NCBI GenBank assembly: GCA_030015575.1
Contig: JASDDO010000014.1
Location: forward strand, 165,511,911-165,575,910
DNA: 64,000 bases
Origin: Agapanthus africanus
Lineage: Eukaryota > Streptophyta > Magnoliopsida > Asparagales > Amaryllidaceae
Direction of reading: 5' to 3'
How positions within the stretch are numbered: position 1 is the stretch's first letter; every line of letters starts with the position of its first letter. The notes under the pieces were generated by a model. The model was not told where the DNA came from and made no database searches. It saw nothing but the letters and a program-made list of their open reading frames with translations. Shown in pieces: positions 11,415-21,880 of the stretch. A program made the position numbers and the translations under genes.

Positions 11415-12408
11415 GAATCTTCTTACCGCCGAAAACGGGAGACGGAAACGCGTAGGTCGTCTTGCCTGAATTTAGAAGCAGATGCTATTTAGGTTTATCC
11501 GTCCACCTCTCCGAAGATGCCAAGTTGATTTATGGCACCGTGTATCGGAGCTTTGGATGGATGCGGCCGTTGTAGCAGACTTCGTCAGATTCCCCCTCGT
11601 TTGCGAGGGGTTTTTGATTGTGGGGACGCTCTTCTCTGCATGCACAAGCCCCTGCAGTTAATTACGTTACCGCGTCGCGGTAACCACTTTCTCCTGCTCC
11701 AGAAGGTCATTTCTTGTCATATGTGTTTGTTTTATTTTTGGTTTCCCGTGGATTGTATACGGAGACTAATTTATGTTGTCGCCTGTAGGGCGTGGATTAG
11801 TCCAAATCCGTATATTCTTATATTTGGGTTTGGGTTGATTTAAGGATCGTTAATCTCGTTTGAGATTAAGATCAACTAAAATGTTTGTTGAGGATACGTT
11901 AGTCTAATTTTTGACTAAGATATATTCAACAGGATTTTGGGATCATTTAGACCCAACAAAAGAGCATTTGGGCTCAATTGTTTTAGTTTAAGGACGTTTT
12001 CGGTCCATAGTAGTTTAAGGACGTTTCGGTCCGTTGGGATGTGCTCATCAGTTTGGGGGGTGCACCAAGAGTTATTGGTTGTCGGGACCCTCCACCTCTC
12101 TGAAGACGTTGAAGAATTACGACACATATCGGAGGTGTGGAGAGATGTACCCTTGAGCCAAATTCCAGATTGAGGAAAGAGATCATGGTGGACCATCTAA
12201 GAATCATTAGTCATTTTCGGGAGAATGGGATTAACTTAGGAGATGTGTGATGGACATCGTTCTGGTCAGTTTGTTTAGGGAGTTATAGGCATAGAGACTG
12301 TCTTTTTGGAGATCCAAAATATTTTAATCTCAGGAAGACTTAGCCAATTTGGGCCTGAAGTTGGCTTCTTATAATGTTAAACACTAATATATGCTCGGTG
12401 CTCACATG

Positions 12409-12814
12409 ATCTCACGTGAGTTTCTGCAGCAGTGTTAAACACTGAAACTTGGGGCGCTTATGTGTGGCACGTGAGACGCCTAAAATTTGCTGTTGTGCCC
12501 TTAGGTTCAAATCCCCGCCTATATATCCAAGTGTTAAACACTTAAGTCTTATGGCCATCACGTGTGGACATGTGAGGCGCCCCAGAGTTGGGCACTGTTT
12601 CTTTGGGTTTATTCCCTCTTCCCTTCATAAGTGCTAGGCACTTAGCTCATATGATGCTCACGTGCAAACACGTGAGGTGCTCAAAATGTGAGCGCTATCT
12701 TTGGAATTTTCCCCTTTTTCATATAAGTGTCAAGCAACTATTTGGCGGTCACGTGGGAGAACGTGATTCAATCTCAGTCCTTCCTTTTTGTTCCTCAGAG
12801 GCGCTCACGTGGGA
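12409..12814. repeat. CACGTG doublet block 1 (LTR B)
   Basis: Repeated TCACGTG-spacer-CACGTGA pairs, such as TCACGTGcaaaCACGTGA near 12660 and degenerate TCACGTGggaaaACGTGA near 12803, alternate with AGTGTTAAACACT-like palindromes at roughly 90-100 bp spacing. CACGTG is the plant G-box core. Confidence 0.85.
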
Positions 12815-12884
12815 AAACGTGACCAGTCTTTTCTTTTATATGCATAGAGATTTTGATATGAGATTTAAGAATTTCAGGTCCCTT

Positions 12885-13215
12885 GTTTTATATGAATTAA
12901 ATTCTTTTGCAGGGTTAAACTCTAGTTTTATCAGAGGAATTAAATTCCTGTATACTTTTGGAAGAATTAAATTCTTTGAACTTAGTTCTTTCCCCTAAGT
13001 TTTGAATCTGCATAACAGAATCTCTCCGATGAGAATTAAATTCTCAACTTGTGGGGAGATCTGTTTCTGCAGATTTCAACCAGAGGAAGAACTAAGTTCT
13101 TTTTAAGGAGTTAAACTCTTGGTTTGAGAATTAAATTCTCCGTACTTTCTTCTTACCTAGGATTTTTGTTTAAGAAGGGGATTTTCTTCCTCTAAAGAAT
13201 TGAATTCTCTTTTTT
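12885..13215. repeat. GAATTAAATTC palindrome block (LTR B)
   Basis: Many short AT-rich palindromes: GAATTAAATTC, GAGAATTAAATTCTC, GGAATTAAATTCC and AAGAACTAAGTTCTT. They repeat every 25-40 bp with changing outer bases that stay complementary. Confidence 0.85.
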
Positions 13216-13459
13216 CTTTTTTCCTTTTTTTTAAATCTTATAGGGGGTCTCTGTTTTAATCACCATTGGACAAGATTAGGGAAATATTTTCCCATACAGA
13301 ATTTTTTCTGTAGATAAGTGATTTTTAATTACCATTGGATTTTTAATCCAACGGTACTCTGTTTTACAGAACGTAATCTTTTTTGTTTAGAAGGATTTAA
13401 GGAAATATTTTCCAAATAGAGTTTTGATCCCATTATTTAGAATTTAATTCTATCAGCTC

Positions 13460-13725
13460 AGAAGGTGTTTAGGACCACTCACGTGTAGCACGTGACCCCT
13501 ACTAAGTTAAACTTGTTTGCTTATACGCAACAGCCTAATAGGGCATCACGTGCTAACACATGATCTTCTCTGGCCTGCTATTTGTTTTAATATGGCGCAT
13601 ATATACTTTGTATATATATACTCACGTGCTTGCACGTGAAGCCCAATTTCAGCCTGTCAATTTTTAAGCGCGGCGCCTATAATATTTGTTCATAGGAGAC
13701 CACGTGTGGGCACGTGATGCTCTAT
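13460..13725. repeat. CACGTG doublet block 2 (LTR B)
   Basis: Four further doublets: TCACGTGtagCACGTGA, ATCACGTGctaaCACaTGAT, TCACGTGcttgCACGTGA and CACGTGtgggCACGTG, with a long AT palindrome TATATATACTTTGTATATATATA-like stretch near 13600. This part would be U3. Confidence 0.85.
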
Positions 13726-13795
13726 TAGTGGGAAATTTTCCATCGCTTTTTCTCTCTTTCTTTTCTTCTCTCTCCCTTTTTTTTATAAGGGAACA

Positions 13796-15140
13796 ACACC
13801 GTCACGGGAGAGCTAAATCTGTTCTCCGTAAATGAAGTCCGGAAATACGAAGACGCAAAGTACTTTCTACCAGACTTCGAGGATACTAAAAGGTATGATG
13901 GGTCGGAGAGTAAACAAAAATCTATCGCCACTATCCTGATCTTTAGGAGCGATACCGAGGAAGACGAAGAAATAGTCAACTCGGGACAACCCAAAAAAAA
14001 AAAAATAAGCCCGGACCACCCACCCCGAACCTGGTCTTTGGCAGCGATTCCGAGAATGAAACTAATGCAGTATTCTCTATTCGCCTATCAATACAAACTC
14101 TTGCCGAAACGGATCAAAGTCTACAAGTTACAATGGCTCCGTCTCGACACTACAAGGAACCTGATGCGCTCAATAAATACAGCGTATAAGAACTGCAAAC
14201 TTTCTACGTACCTCCTAGACGAAGGGGTGAAAAGGCGATCCTCTTCTACAAATCCACGGAGACCAAAATAGAAAAAGAAATTTGGCATGGTGCCGATTTT
14301 GCACTCAGCAGGCTTCAACCCATCGATCTGCTAAGATATTATACGGAGGGATTGAAAGAACTGTTAAGATGCCAAGGCGTATCTCTCGAACAAACTGTTG
14401 GACAAGCCCAATTCTACAAAAAAACTTGGGATATTCCCGGGACTCAGCGAAAGAAGCCCAATGGGAAGATGGAAACAACTGGACTCGGATATGTTCGGTC
14501 CAAGAAACGGGAGAAATTTTATAGTTGCTACGTCATAAACAACTTGAGTGAAGAAAAAAATGTCCTTCCAGATAGCCGTGACGTCAAATCGGAGCGAGAT
14601 TTCGCTTTGAAAACGTTAAGTCAATCGCTCGAAGAACAAACCGACAAGTTAATAAAAGAAGCTTGTCAAACGAGCCGAGAAAATCATAGCCGCGAAATGG
14701 CCATATATGAAAGGGCCAAGACGCATCGTCTCAGTCAGCAATCTGTAGAGAAAGTAGACCATAACTTTCTTAATCCCCAGCCCTCTATGTGTTCTCGTAA
14801 AAAGGGGAAATCATGAAATGGAGGTAAAAACAGGGCAAAGAATGCAAGCAACATTCGAAGACAACAAAGCGGGTCCAAGACGGCGTTCAATCAAGAAAAA
14901 CTCGATTGGAGCCCGCCCTTTATAAAGAAGAGGGGTCGGGAATACTCTTTCCCTCAAAACAAGATACGAAAAATATTCAACCTTGTCATGAAGCACCAAA
15001 TGATGACACTTCCAGAGTTCCGGCACCCCGAATAAATAAACGAGGTCCATCATCCGAATTATTGCTCCTATCACCGAGTAATAGGTCACCCCCTTGAAAA
15101 CTGCTTCACCTTCAAGGATTGAGTGGAAGACCAGCATCAA
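13796..15140 (+). pseudogene. Element C protease end and linker region
   Basis: 13796-13900 encodes TVTGELNLFSVNEVRKYEDA, the counterpart of element B's protease C-terminus. A frame-shifted stretch follows, then 14352-14816 (starting MKELLRCQGVSLEQT), clearly related to element B 6283-5768 and including LGYVRSKKREKFYSCYVINN. At about 15050-15115 another frame has a zinc-knuckle-like YCSYHRVIGHPLENCFTFKD. At least three frame changes and several stops make this non-coding now. Two independent copies on opposite strands help define the ancestral frame. Confidence 0.75.
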
Positions 15141-16179
15141 TAAGGCGGATTCTTTTTATCCGACAGCTGGAAGATAAGCCCACCGCGAAAACACGAGCCA
15201 AAAGGACCTACACCGTCATGTTAAGACCAGCTCAACTGCAAAAAGGGAAGCGTACCCGTACCTGCTATATGATAAAACTCTCAAAAGAGATAGGGCATGA
15301 GAGTATGCGTGATCACTTCAGGTGCTTCGCCAATGAAGATAAGGACGAGATGATCTCAGAGTTTCCACCAGCGCCAAAAGAGCTGGAGGACGGGACACAC
15401 ACCACGGCGGACAACTTAAGAAAAATTGACTTAGGGACAAAAAATGATCCGAGGCTGACGTTCGTCAGTGAGCTACTATCTGAAAAACATGTAGCCTCTT
15501 TAAAAGACATGCTCATGCAGTATAAAGACTGCTTTGCATGAAACTATTCTGAAATGCCAGGTCTAGATCCAAAAGTAGCGGTGCATAAATTGGCCATATC
15601 GCCAGGCATAAAGCCAATCAAACAGGCACCAACAAAGATGCGGCTCGAACTTGAGATAAGTATCAACGTTGAAGTCAAGAAACTAATCGACTCCAGCTTC
15701 ATCTAAGAGGTTTAATATCCCGACTGGATCGCCAACATCATTCTAGTGATGAAGAAAAATGGGACGATTCGCATCTGCATGGAATTTCGGGACCTCAACA
15801 AAGTTTTCCCGACTGACGACTTCCCAGTGCCCGTCACCGAGCTGATGATTGATAACACGTCCACTCACAAAGTATTCTCCTTCATAAATGGATCCTCAGG
15901 ATACAATCAAATAAAAATGGATCCTGAAGACTAGAAGCATAGCACCTTCTGGACCCCGTTGGGCATATTCTACTATAAGGTGATGCCTTTCGGTTTGAAG
16001 AACGCCGGCGCTACCTACCAGAAGGCCATGACAAAGATTTTCGATGACCTCATATACGAGATTGTCGAATGCTACATCGATGACCTTGTGGTGAAGAGCA
16101 AATCTCATGAGGAATATTGGGAACATTTAAAAATAGTGTTCCAATGTGTTCGGAAGTATAATCTGAAGATGAACCCTCT
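15119..16179 (+). pseudogene. RT: Element C reverse transcriptase fragment
   Basis: This is the N-terminal two thirds of a Ty3/gypsy reverse transcriptase, the enzyme that copies element RNA to DNA. After the leader block (LTFVSELLSEKHVASLKDML, 15460-15540), a largely single frame carries GIKPIKQAPTKM, VKKNG-like VMKKNGTIRICMEFRDLN, FINGSSGYNQIKM, FGLKNAGATYQKAM and the catalytic box CYIDDLVVKSK (canonical Y-V/I-D-D) near 16070. It is broken by stops at about 15541, 15704, 15714 and 15932. Coding ends at NLKMNPL, where related proteins continue into the thumb and RNase H; from 16180 the sequence is a scramble of upstream pol words. Confidence 0.85.
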
Positions 16180-16212
16180 AAACTGGCCATATCGCCGGAG
16201 CTGATGATTGAT

Positions 16213-16346
16213 AACTCTGAAATGAGTGCATAAACTGGAAACTCCGAAATGAGTACATAAACTAGAAATTCCAAAATGAGTAAATAAACTAGAGACTCCG
16301 AAATGAGTGAATAAATTATAAACTCTGAAATGAGTACATTAAACTA
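16213..16346. repeat. 27-bp minisatellite, five units
   Basis: Five head-to-tail units of about 27 bp with consensus AACTCYGAAATGAGTRCATAAACTAG. CTGAAATG and GTGCATAAA(C/T)TGG both occur in the RT region upstream (15550 and 15582), about 25 bp apart there, so the unit looks like a shortened copy of that stretch. Confidence 0.9.
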
Positions 16347-18603
16347 TTTCACGCCGGATCAAGACATCAAGAAACAGAAAGGTGCATGCGAATACAAAAA
16401 TATATATATTTTTTATTCATGAATCAAAGTGTTTGAAATATACAATTTATAAAGAAAAAGAGATACAATTATGATCTCTAATAGGACGGGGTTTTTAGTA
16501 AAACGGTGACCCGCTCATTCTCCTGCCGGAGCTCATTCTCGCGTTCCACTATTTCAGCCAGCAACGCTTCGATTTGAACTTGTTGTTGCAAGCACAAAGT
16601 ACGCTTCTCAGAAATCTCCTATTTAGCAACTTCATAGCCCTGCATTCCTCGCTCTGTAAAATCAAGGTCCCGTTTCAGCGCCATTCCCTTGAAAATGAAC
16701 CATTGAAGGTATCCAAAGATGACCTAGAGCCGCGCAGCATTAGTTTCTACCTGAGCAGACAATTGTCTTGACTCTTTAAAAGTCATTTCATACTCCTTCT
16801 GCTTCAGGACCGGCTTTTGCTCGTAGTATTGAATGAGAGCAGTACATTGTTCGATTCGCGTGGTCAATTGAGCCTTTGAGGATAAAGCCTCAGGCGTGAG
16901 ATGCTTGCGCTCGAACTCATGGAGGCAATCCTCGATTTGCTTACAATAATCAACCCAGATACTGACGAAGTCTTCGTTATGGAAAGTCACAAGAGTCGCC
17001 AGCATAGGGTTGACTTCGTCGGCAAATTCCCCAGCAGAAGTGAGAGCCTCGACATTAAGGTCTTCAATAATTCGCTCAGCATACGCCTTCTATTTTCTGC
17101 ACCTCTGGAAAATTGACGTTTAGCGAAGGGTCCTGCGGGCATAGCTATACGGGATTCAACGGGAATTGAAACCAGCGGAGCTGCTTCAGATAAAGATGGG
17201 TCAGATCTCTGTTTAAATTTAAAAAAATGAATAAGATCTAACCTACCAATAATTAGAAGCGGCAAATCTAGGAGCATAAAAGGCTCAGCCATTTTCTCGT
17301 CTTCTCTTTCGAACCGTAAGACTGTAGTCAGTATAGGAAAATTCATATTATGGAAGGATTACTTGTAGAAAGTTGAGATCAAAAATGGACATATTAACCA
17401 ATGCCAGAAGGAGGGGCATGTCCCAATTGGAGGGCGAAGTGCGAAATTAACACTTGGCACAGATGGTTGAAAAGAACTTCTGTAAGATTGCAACAATATA
17501 CGTCAAGCAATTAATAAAAGGAGTAATATCAATGCTGAAGGAAAAAAAAAAGAAAATTGAAGGAAAAATTACCTTCCGTCGCTAAGCTTGAGAAGACTCG
17601 GGAAAGTGCAAAGGAGATAGGTAGAGTGATAACGGTCATGGTGCTAGTTGACGGGGGTTCTTCAATCAGCAGATTGACAGGGTTGGCTATGCCTATACCA
17701 GAAATAAAGAAAACGTTAGCAAATATGCATAGCAGAAATAAGAATTTGAAAGTAATAGCATGGAAGGTACCTGTAGATTTCATAAGAACCGACGATGCGG
17801 GAACCATGATTCTATCAGGAGCATCACTAGTCGTGACAGCTTCTTCAACTTCCACCACCATAGAGGAGACAGATTCAAAATTTACGCCCTTATCTCCTGA
17901 ATCTATAAGGGCTGTCACTATGCTAGCATTACCCGCGGATACAGGAGATCCACCGGGAGGAGTGGCAGTTAGAGCAATATTAGACTCAAGATGAAGGCCC
18001 TTTGTCCCAAAATCTCCGGATGCCGCCACCTCATCTGCAGTCCCAGCGTCTGAACTTGTCCCTGCTATATCATTAAAAAGAGGAATGTTAAAATTCGGAT
18101 AAGTTGCTACTTAAGGAAACCTGGAAAATAGGTGAAATCCTACCAAGTTTTATCGAAACATTAGGCCCTGCTTTCCCTAGAACCAAACGTTTCGCCTCCT
18201 CGCGAACCGCACGTACGATGTGCCTATAGGCAATCAACATGGCAGGGGGATGCCCTCCGTAAAAGCTCTAGGGGTTCGCATTTCACTTGAGCCAACATTA
18301 GTGGCTAGGCTGGCCCGATACTCCCTTTCTACATGCCTCCGATGTTTCTCCTCGGCTTTGGCTTTATGAAGCGATCTCTCCAGAACAACCGACAGAGGAA
18401 GATCCTCATTTGAATCAGACCAGGAACTGCTACAACATCCATCATCTACTGCTTTAACGACGCTTCCCGTAGTAACGCAAAAGTGGCCCGAGCAATAGTC
18501 GGCAGCTCTGTAGATTCTGTAGGGATCATAGAATGAGGAATATCCTCTATGCTAACACCCAAAAATGGCACCTCGCTCGAAATAACGCTAGTTACAGAGG
18601 TTC

Positions 18604-18678
18604 CTACAATGAAAAGAAAGGAGTCAAGGTGTAGGCAAAATGAGCTAAATGTTCTAAAACGCATAAAATAAATCATAC
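18604..18678 (-). other. Second intron in the antisense plant-mobile-domain ORF
   Basis: The minus strand has donor CCTTA|GTATGATT and acceptor TTTTCATTGTAG|GAACC, 75 bp. The joined frame stays open for about 50 more codons until the TAG near 18447. Confidence 0.7.
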
Positions 18679-18759
18679 TAAGGCCCATGGAAGCACGAAG
18701 CCTCTCCTCTTCCTTGTATGTTCTAATGGATGCCCAAAGAGCCTTTTCAATGGAGATTT

Positions 18760-18833
18760 CTGTTAAAAAGGTGTTAAATAAAACGCAATAACATTTTACT
18801 CTAAGATATACAAAGAGTATAGATGATGTGTAC
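18760..18833 (-). other. Intron in the antisense plant-mobile-domain ORF
   Basis: The minus strand has donor TTGG|GTACAC and acceptor TTTTTAACAG|AAATC with a T-rich tract before the acceptor. Removing the 74 bp keeps the frame open into the next exon (ALEISIEKALWAS). Confidence 0.7.
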
Positions 18834-19949
18834 CCAACGCTGCAAGGGCAACAAGCGCTGCTTGCTCACGGGTGAATCGTTCAGAAGCTTCAAAAGTGGC
18901 CTGGAGATCAATCGCCGATAGAAGCTTCAGGACGAAAAAAATTGTCATTGGTCTCGTATTCTGATAGGCCTTCAAATAGGGAGCATGGGGCTCTTGACCA
19001 AAGACAATATCGGCCCAAAACATGGATTTCTTCTTCTTCTGCGAACCAAGAGCAACTCCCGATGATAAGAGCTTTCTCTTTGTTGGCATCCTGGGGCGGC
19101 GTGTTCCGATGTCCGAGCCAATGTCTGACTCGGGAAACGCTGCAGACATCACATCGGGTTATGGTTTAGCCATCGACACCATCGGAAAAACATGCGGAGC
19201 TACTACCGCATCACCTTCTTTCAGGGAAGGACGGATGACTGCGCGTCGTTTCTGCAGGACCGCACGGTTGCTAGCCGGAACGGAATCCTTATGATCAAGG
19301 TGTATCCGCCTCTCTTCTTTGATAATAGCGCCCGTCGCGTGTTGATACCAGGCTATATAGTCGTTTAAAGCTCTCGGAATATGACTCGGTTCAGCCATCA
19401 GAAAGTGAGACCTCATGTTCAATCGCATAAAATGGTGGATCGCATTGCGAACGGTTTCCTCTGAAGCAACCGGATTGACAAGAAACACCTCGAGAGGAAC
19501 TCCCTGGCCATAGCCTAATTGTTGAGCAAAATGATGTGGGTTATATCTCATGAACAGTACTGAGGCATTTTGCCTGAACACCAAGAATCCCGGCCTAATA
19601 GAGTACAGATGTACAATTTCCCTAGCCTTTAAACCAGAAACCCCATCTTTGAACATGTCATGAAACGGCTGGAGCACTTTTGAAGATTCTTTGCTAATAG
19701 TCAAGACCCTATCAACAAAAGTCATGCTATTCCCAACAATGCACTGATGTAAAAGCAACCGTCGAGCTGCCCGTTGTGTTGGATCGGGAGAGAAAGCATC
19801 GATCAACCGCATGACTCGGAGGATGAAGCTAAAGCCTTAGCTAGGTTTCCTTCGAGGTGGATCATCTTCGGCAAGAAAGGCCGACTCCCAAGCTCGTTTC
19901 CAATGATCTAGGAGCGAAGGAAATAGAAAGAAGACGAAGAACATGACTG

Positions 19950-21545
19950 CAAAGGTTGTAATCACAAATATAGTAGTTAACTCCTTCTAATTAGTTTCTA
20001 GTTTAGTGTTTGGATTCGATTCTAGATTGTAGTAGTTCGTGCGCAAGTTTCGAAAATTTTCGTTTTGTATTCCACATAACCGCTAGTTTTCGGCGTGAGC
20101 ATGAGCGCGCGTGCATGCTTGTAAACCGCTAAGCTAATGATATTTATTTGCAATATTTCACAAAGTAAATGGTATCATTGTTAAAGACATCACGGTTTTT
20201 TAGCGAAGTATAGAATAAAGTTGATCAGATTGATCTTGGTTTGCCAATTTCGATTTAAGAAAATGAAAAATATAAAACTGGACTACGCAACTACAGATTC
20301 ATCATCCATACATCTATATTTTTGTATGGAAAAAGTAGGAAACTCCTTATTCAAATAATATATTAAATCAAGGAATAATTACACGTGCTCACACATTGTT
20401 GGATGTTATTCATCCCATTCACAATGCTAAGGAAAGTAATATTTTGCTTTTTTAATGAGATCTAAAGTACGCTAACAATATGTTCGTGTTGTTAAATTTG
20501 AAGTTAAAAGGCATTAGAAAAAAATTATGGACTTTGCAATTGTAGATTTAAACTTTTGCACCTCATTTTCAATACTAAAGAAAATATTAATTTAGTGGAC
20601 AATGAATTGAAACACCCAACATTTTATATATTCGGAATTCATAATAATTCCTATCAAATTTAGTCGAAAAATTAATGGAGAGGATGGCTTATGCAATCCG
20701 ACCATCCATAGGTTGTTGAAAAACTAACATTTTATATGCAAAAATTTAAAGGTAATTGGTATATACGATCATCCCAAAAATTTAGTTAACTTTATAGATG
20801 GCTATCTAAAAATAATGATTTCATATATATCTCCAAAACCTTGTCACTTTTGAAACACCGCCATGTTTCTAGTTACTTATAGTCAATGTAACTTAATAAC
20901 ATGACGGAACTGATTAATGAAGGCTAGTTAAATTTCTTAGATATGTGACGAATCTTTTGTCTAAACTAGAAGGCATCATAATGTACATCAAATTCTTTTA
21001 TGGAGAAATAAACTCTTACCGTTGAAAAGACAAAAACGTATTTATCATTGTCTTTATCATTATAAGGGGAAACGAAAGGATTCATGTCTTTTTCTATTTT
21101 TTACCTGATTGAAAATTTAAAAAATGAGATAATTTCCTCAAGCTCTCAAAGATTTCACCCTTCTCTCTCTCACTCTCTCTCTCTCTCCACCCTTCTCTCC
21201 CTTTTTTAAAGTAAAAAAATATCAATAAAAACCATGAAAGTTACACAAAACCCCTTGACCATTACAGTTTACTTGCCAACTAAAGTTACTTAATATGATC
21301 ACCAATCTTTTTGTATTTTAAATCTTACATTGCATAGTTATCTATATAAAGGTCTAAAGATAATTTAGCTCAAAATATTTGTGAATGCTCGTAGATTATG
21401 ATACGCCAATATACCATGTTAAAACAAATTGTTGGGAATATATGATTTATTATAAATTTCAAATATTTAAAATTTAAGTTTACAATATGCATCTATTGTA
21501 ATCCATTGGACATTAATATATAAATATCCAACCATGATCTAAAAG
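19950..21545. other. AT-rich stretch with no gene seen
   Basis: No long frame, LTR ends or clear repeats here, apart from a CT microsatellite at about 21158-21190. The first few hundred bases may be the upstream region of the antisense ORF; the rest looks like old intergenic DNA. Confidence 0.5.
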
Positions 21546-21821
21546 TTAATTTGTAATGTTGGGATACACACCCAAACATTCCATCGGCGTATGTTTAAAG
21601 CAATAAAAAGGGTGACAAGCACAACATGCAGCTCCTGGCCATGAATAACTCTTTTGTGAAATCAGATCGCTTTCCATGTTATTATCGATGTCGTTGACGG
21701 GTGCTAAGGCCATTTCATCGTATGTCATTGCGATTCTTGCCTCAACAAGCCCCTGAAAGAACATAGATGGAAGCAGCAATACAAGAATAGCAAGACCTAT
21801 TGAATAGTTTAAGACTTCCAT
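21546..21821 (-). CDS. Small secreted Cys-containing peptide (hypothetical)
   Basis: A 91-residue intact frame, the only candidate host gene here. Residues 1-28 form a typical signal peptide: a short N-region, a hydrophobic core (IGLAILVLLLPSMFF) and a likely cleavage after VEA. The mature part is acidic at first (YDEMALAPVNDIDNN), then has a compact Cys block ACCACHPFYCFKHTPMEC with five cysteines. The length and layout suit a small apoplastic peptide, but I do not recognise a family, and an odd number of Cys is unusual for the defensin, thionin or lipid-transfer types. A TATA box lies about 50 bp upstream of the ATG and there is no intron in the frame. Coding is inferred; expression is unproven. 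Confidence 0.5.
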   Translation of the reverse strand: MEVLNYSIGLAILVLLLPSMFFQGLVEARIAMTYDEMALAPVNDIDNNMESDLISQKSYSWPGAACCACHPFYCFKHTPMECLGVYPNITN

Positions 21822-21870
21822 TATCTTTGATCTTCTTAGACTTTGAGATAATCTAACCTTCTTTACTCTT

Positions 21871-21880
21871 ACAATTTATA
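21871..21880 (-). promoter_or_regulatory. Candidate TATA box of the small peptide gene
   Basis: The minus strand reads GGGTATAAATTG about 50 bp before the ATG at 21821, a good plant core promoter spacing with a short 5' UTR. Confidence 0.5.

Larger units (their letters stand above)
5362..13795 (-). mobile_element. Tat-type Ty3/gypsy element B (5' part)
   Basis: Minus-strand element with 5' LTR 11421-13795, primer-binding-like site 11397-11414, gag 11363-7689, protease about 7211-6527, and a linker region 6283-5368 with a third zinc-knuckle-like motif. It is cut at 5361/5362 by element A; the missing 3' part should lie left of the window. Its LTR right end (GGGAACA at 13789-13795) abuts protease codons of plus-strand element C, so B itself landed in C. 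No reverse transcriptase is present in the part seen here. Confidence 0.8.
11421..13795 (-). repeat. LTR of element B, CACGTG- and GAATTAAATTC-rich
   Basis: The 2.4-kb 5' LTR of element B. Its 11421-11950 part aligns with the left part of LTR A and of 62062-62600; the right end, read on the minus strand, starts TGTTCCCTTATAAAA and matches the start of the LTR fragment at 34385. Inverted-repeat blocks: GGACGTTTTCGGTCC at 11991-12032; TCACGTG-N3/4-CACGTGA doublets at 12409-12814 and 13460-13725; GAATTAAATTC types at 12885-13215. The left-edge TG appears lost. Confidence 0.8.
13796..19949 (+). mobile_element. Tat-type Ty3/gypsy element C (3' part with antisense ORF)
   Basis: The plus-strand sequence starts abruptly inside protease codons at 13796, right after the LTR end of element B, and continues through the linker and zinc knuckle to a partial reverse transcriptase ending near 16179. 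A 27-bp minisatellite and then a minus-strand, multi-exon plant-mobile-domain ORF (16478-19949) follow. Extra antisense ORFs downstream of pol are described for the Tat group. RNase H and integrase are absent, so C is a deletion derivative. Its right LTR was not found; 19950 onward is AT-rich and unassigned. Confidence 0.7.
16478..19949 (-). pseudogene. Antisense ORF with plant mobile domain (element C), spliced
   Basis: Multi-exon minus-strand gene lying antisense to element C. The N-terminal exon (about 19949-18834) carries a plant-mobile-domain-like segment: RPGFLVFRQNASVLFMRYNP followed by HHFAQQLGYGQGVP and ALNDYIAWYQ. The middle is Ser/Thr/Val-rich and low complexity. The C-terminus (about 17080-16478) is coiled-coil-like and ends QENERVTVLLKTPSY before TAG at 16478-16480. 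Clear GT-AG introns are 18833-18760 (74 bp) and 18678-18604 (75 bp), and the frame stays open across both joins; further likely introns start near 17770, 17570 and 17246. Stops such as TAA at 19156-19158 break it. Plant mobile domains occur in Tat-type extra ORFs, in Mutator-like elements and in MAIN/MAIL host proteins; the context favours a Tat extra ORF. Its function is unknown. Confidence 0.7.

Noticed and set aside
13770-13795. Possible Helitron 3' end (hairpin CCCTT...AAGGG near an element edge)
   Set aside because: The edge is TG...CA with a primer-binding site and gag at the other side, as expected for an LTR; no CTRR end or Helitron protein is present.
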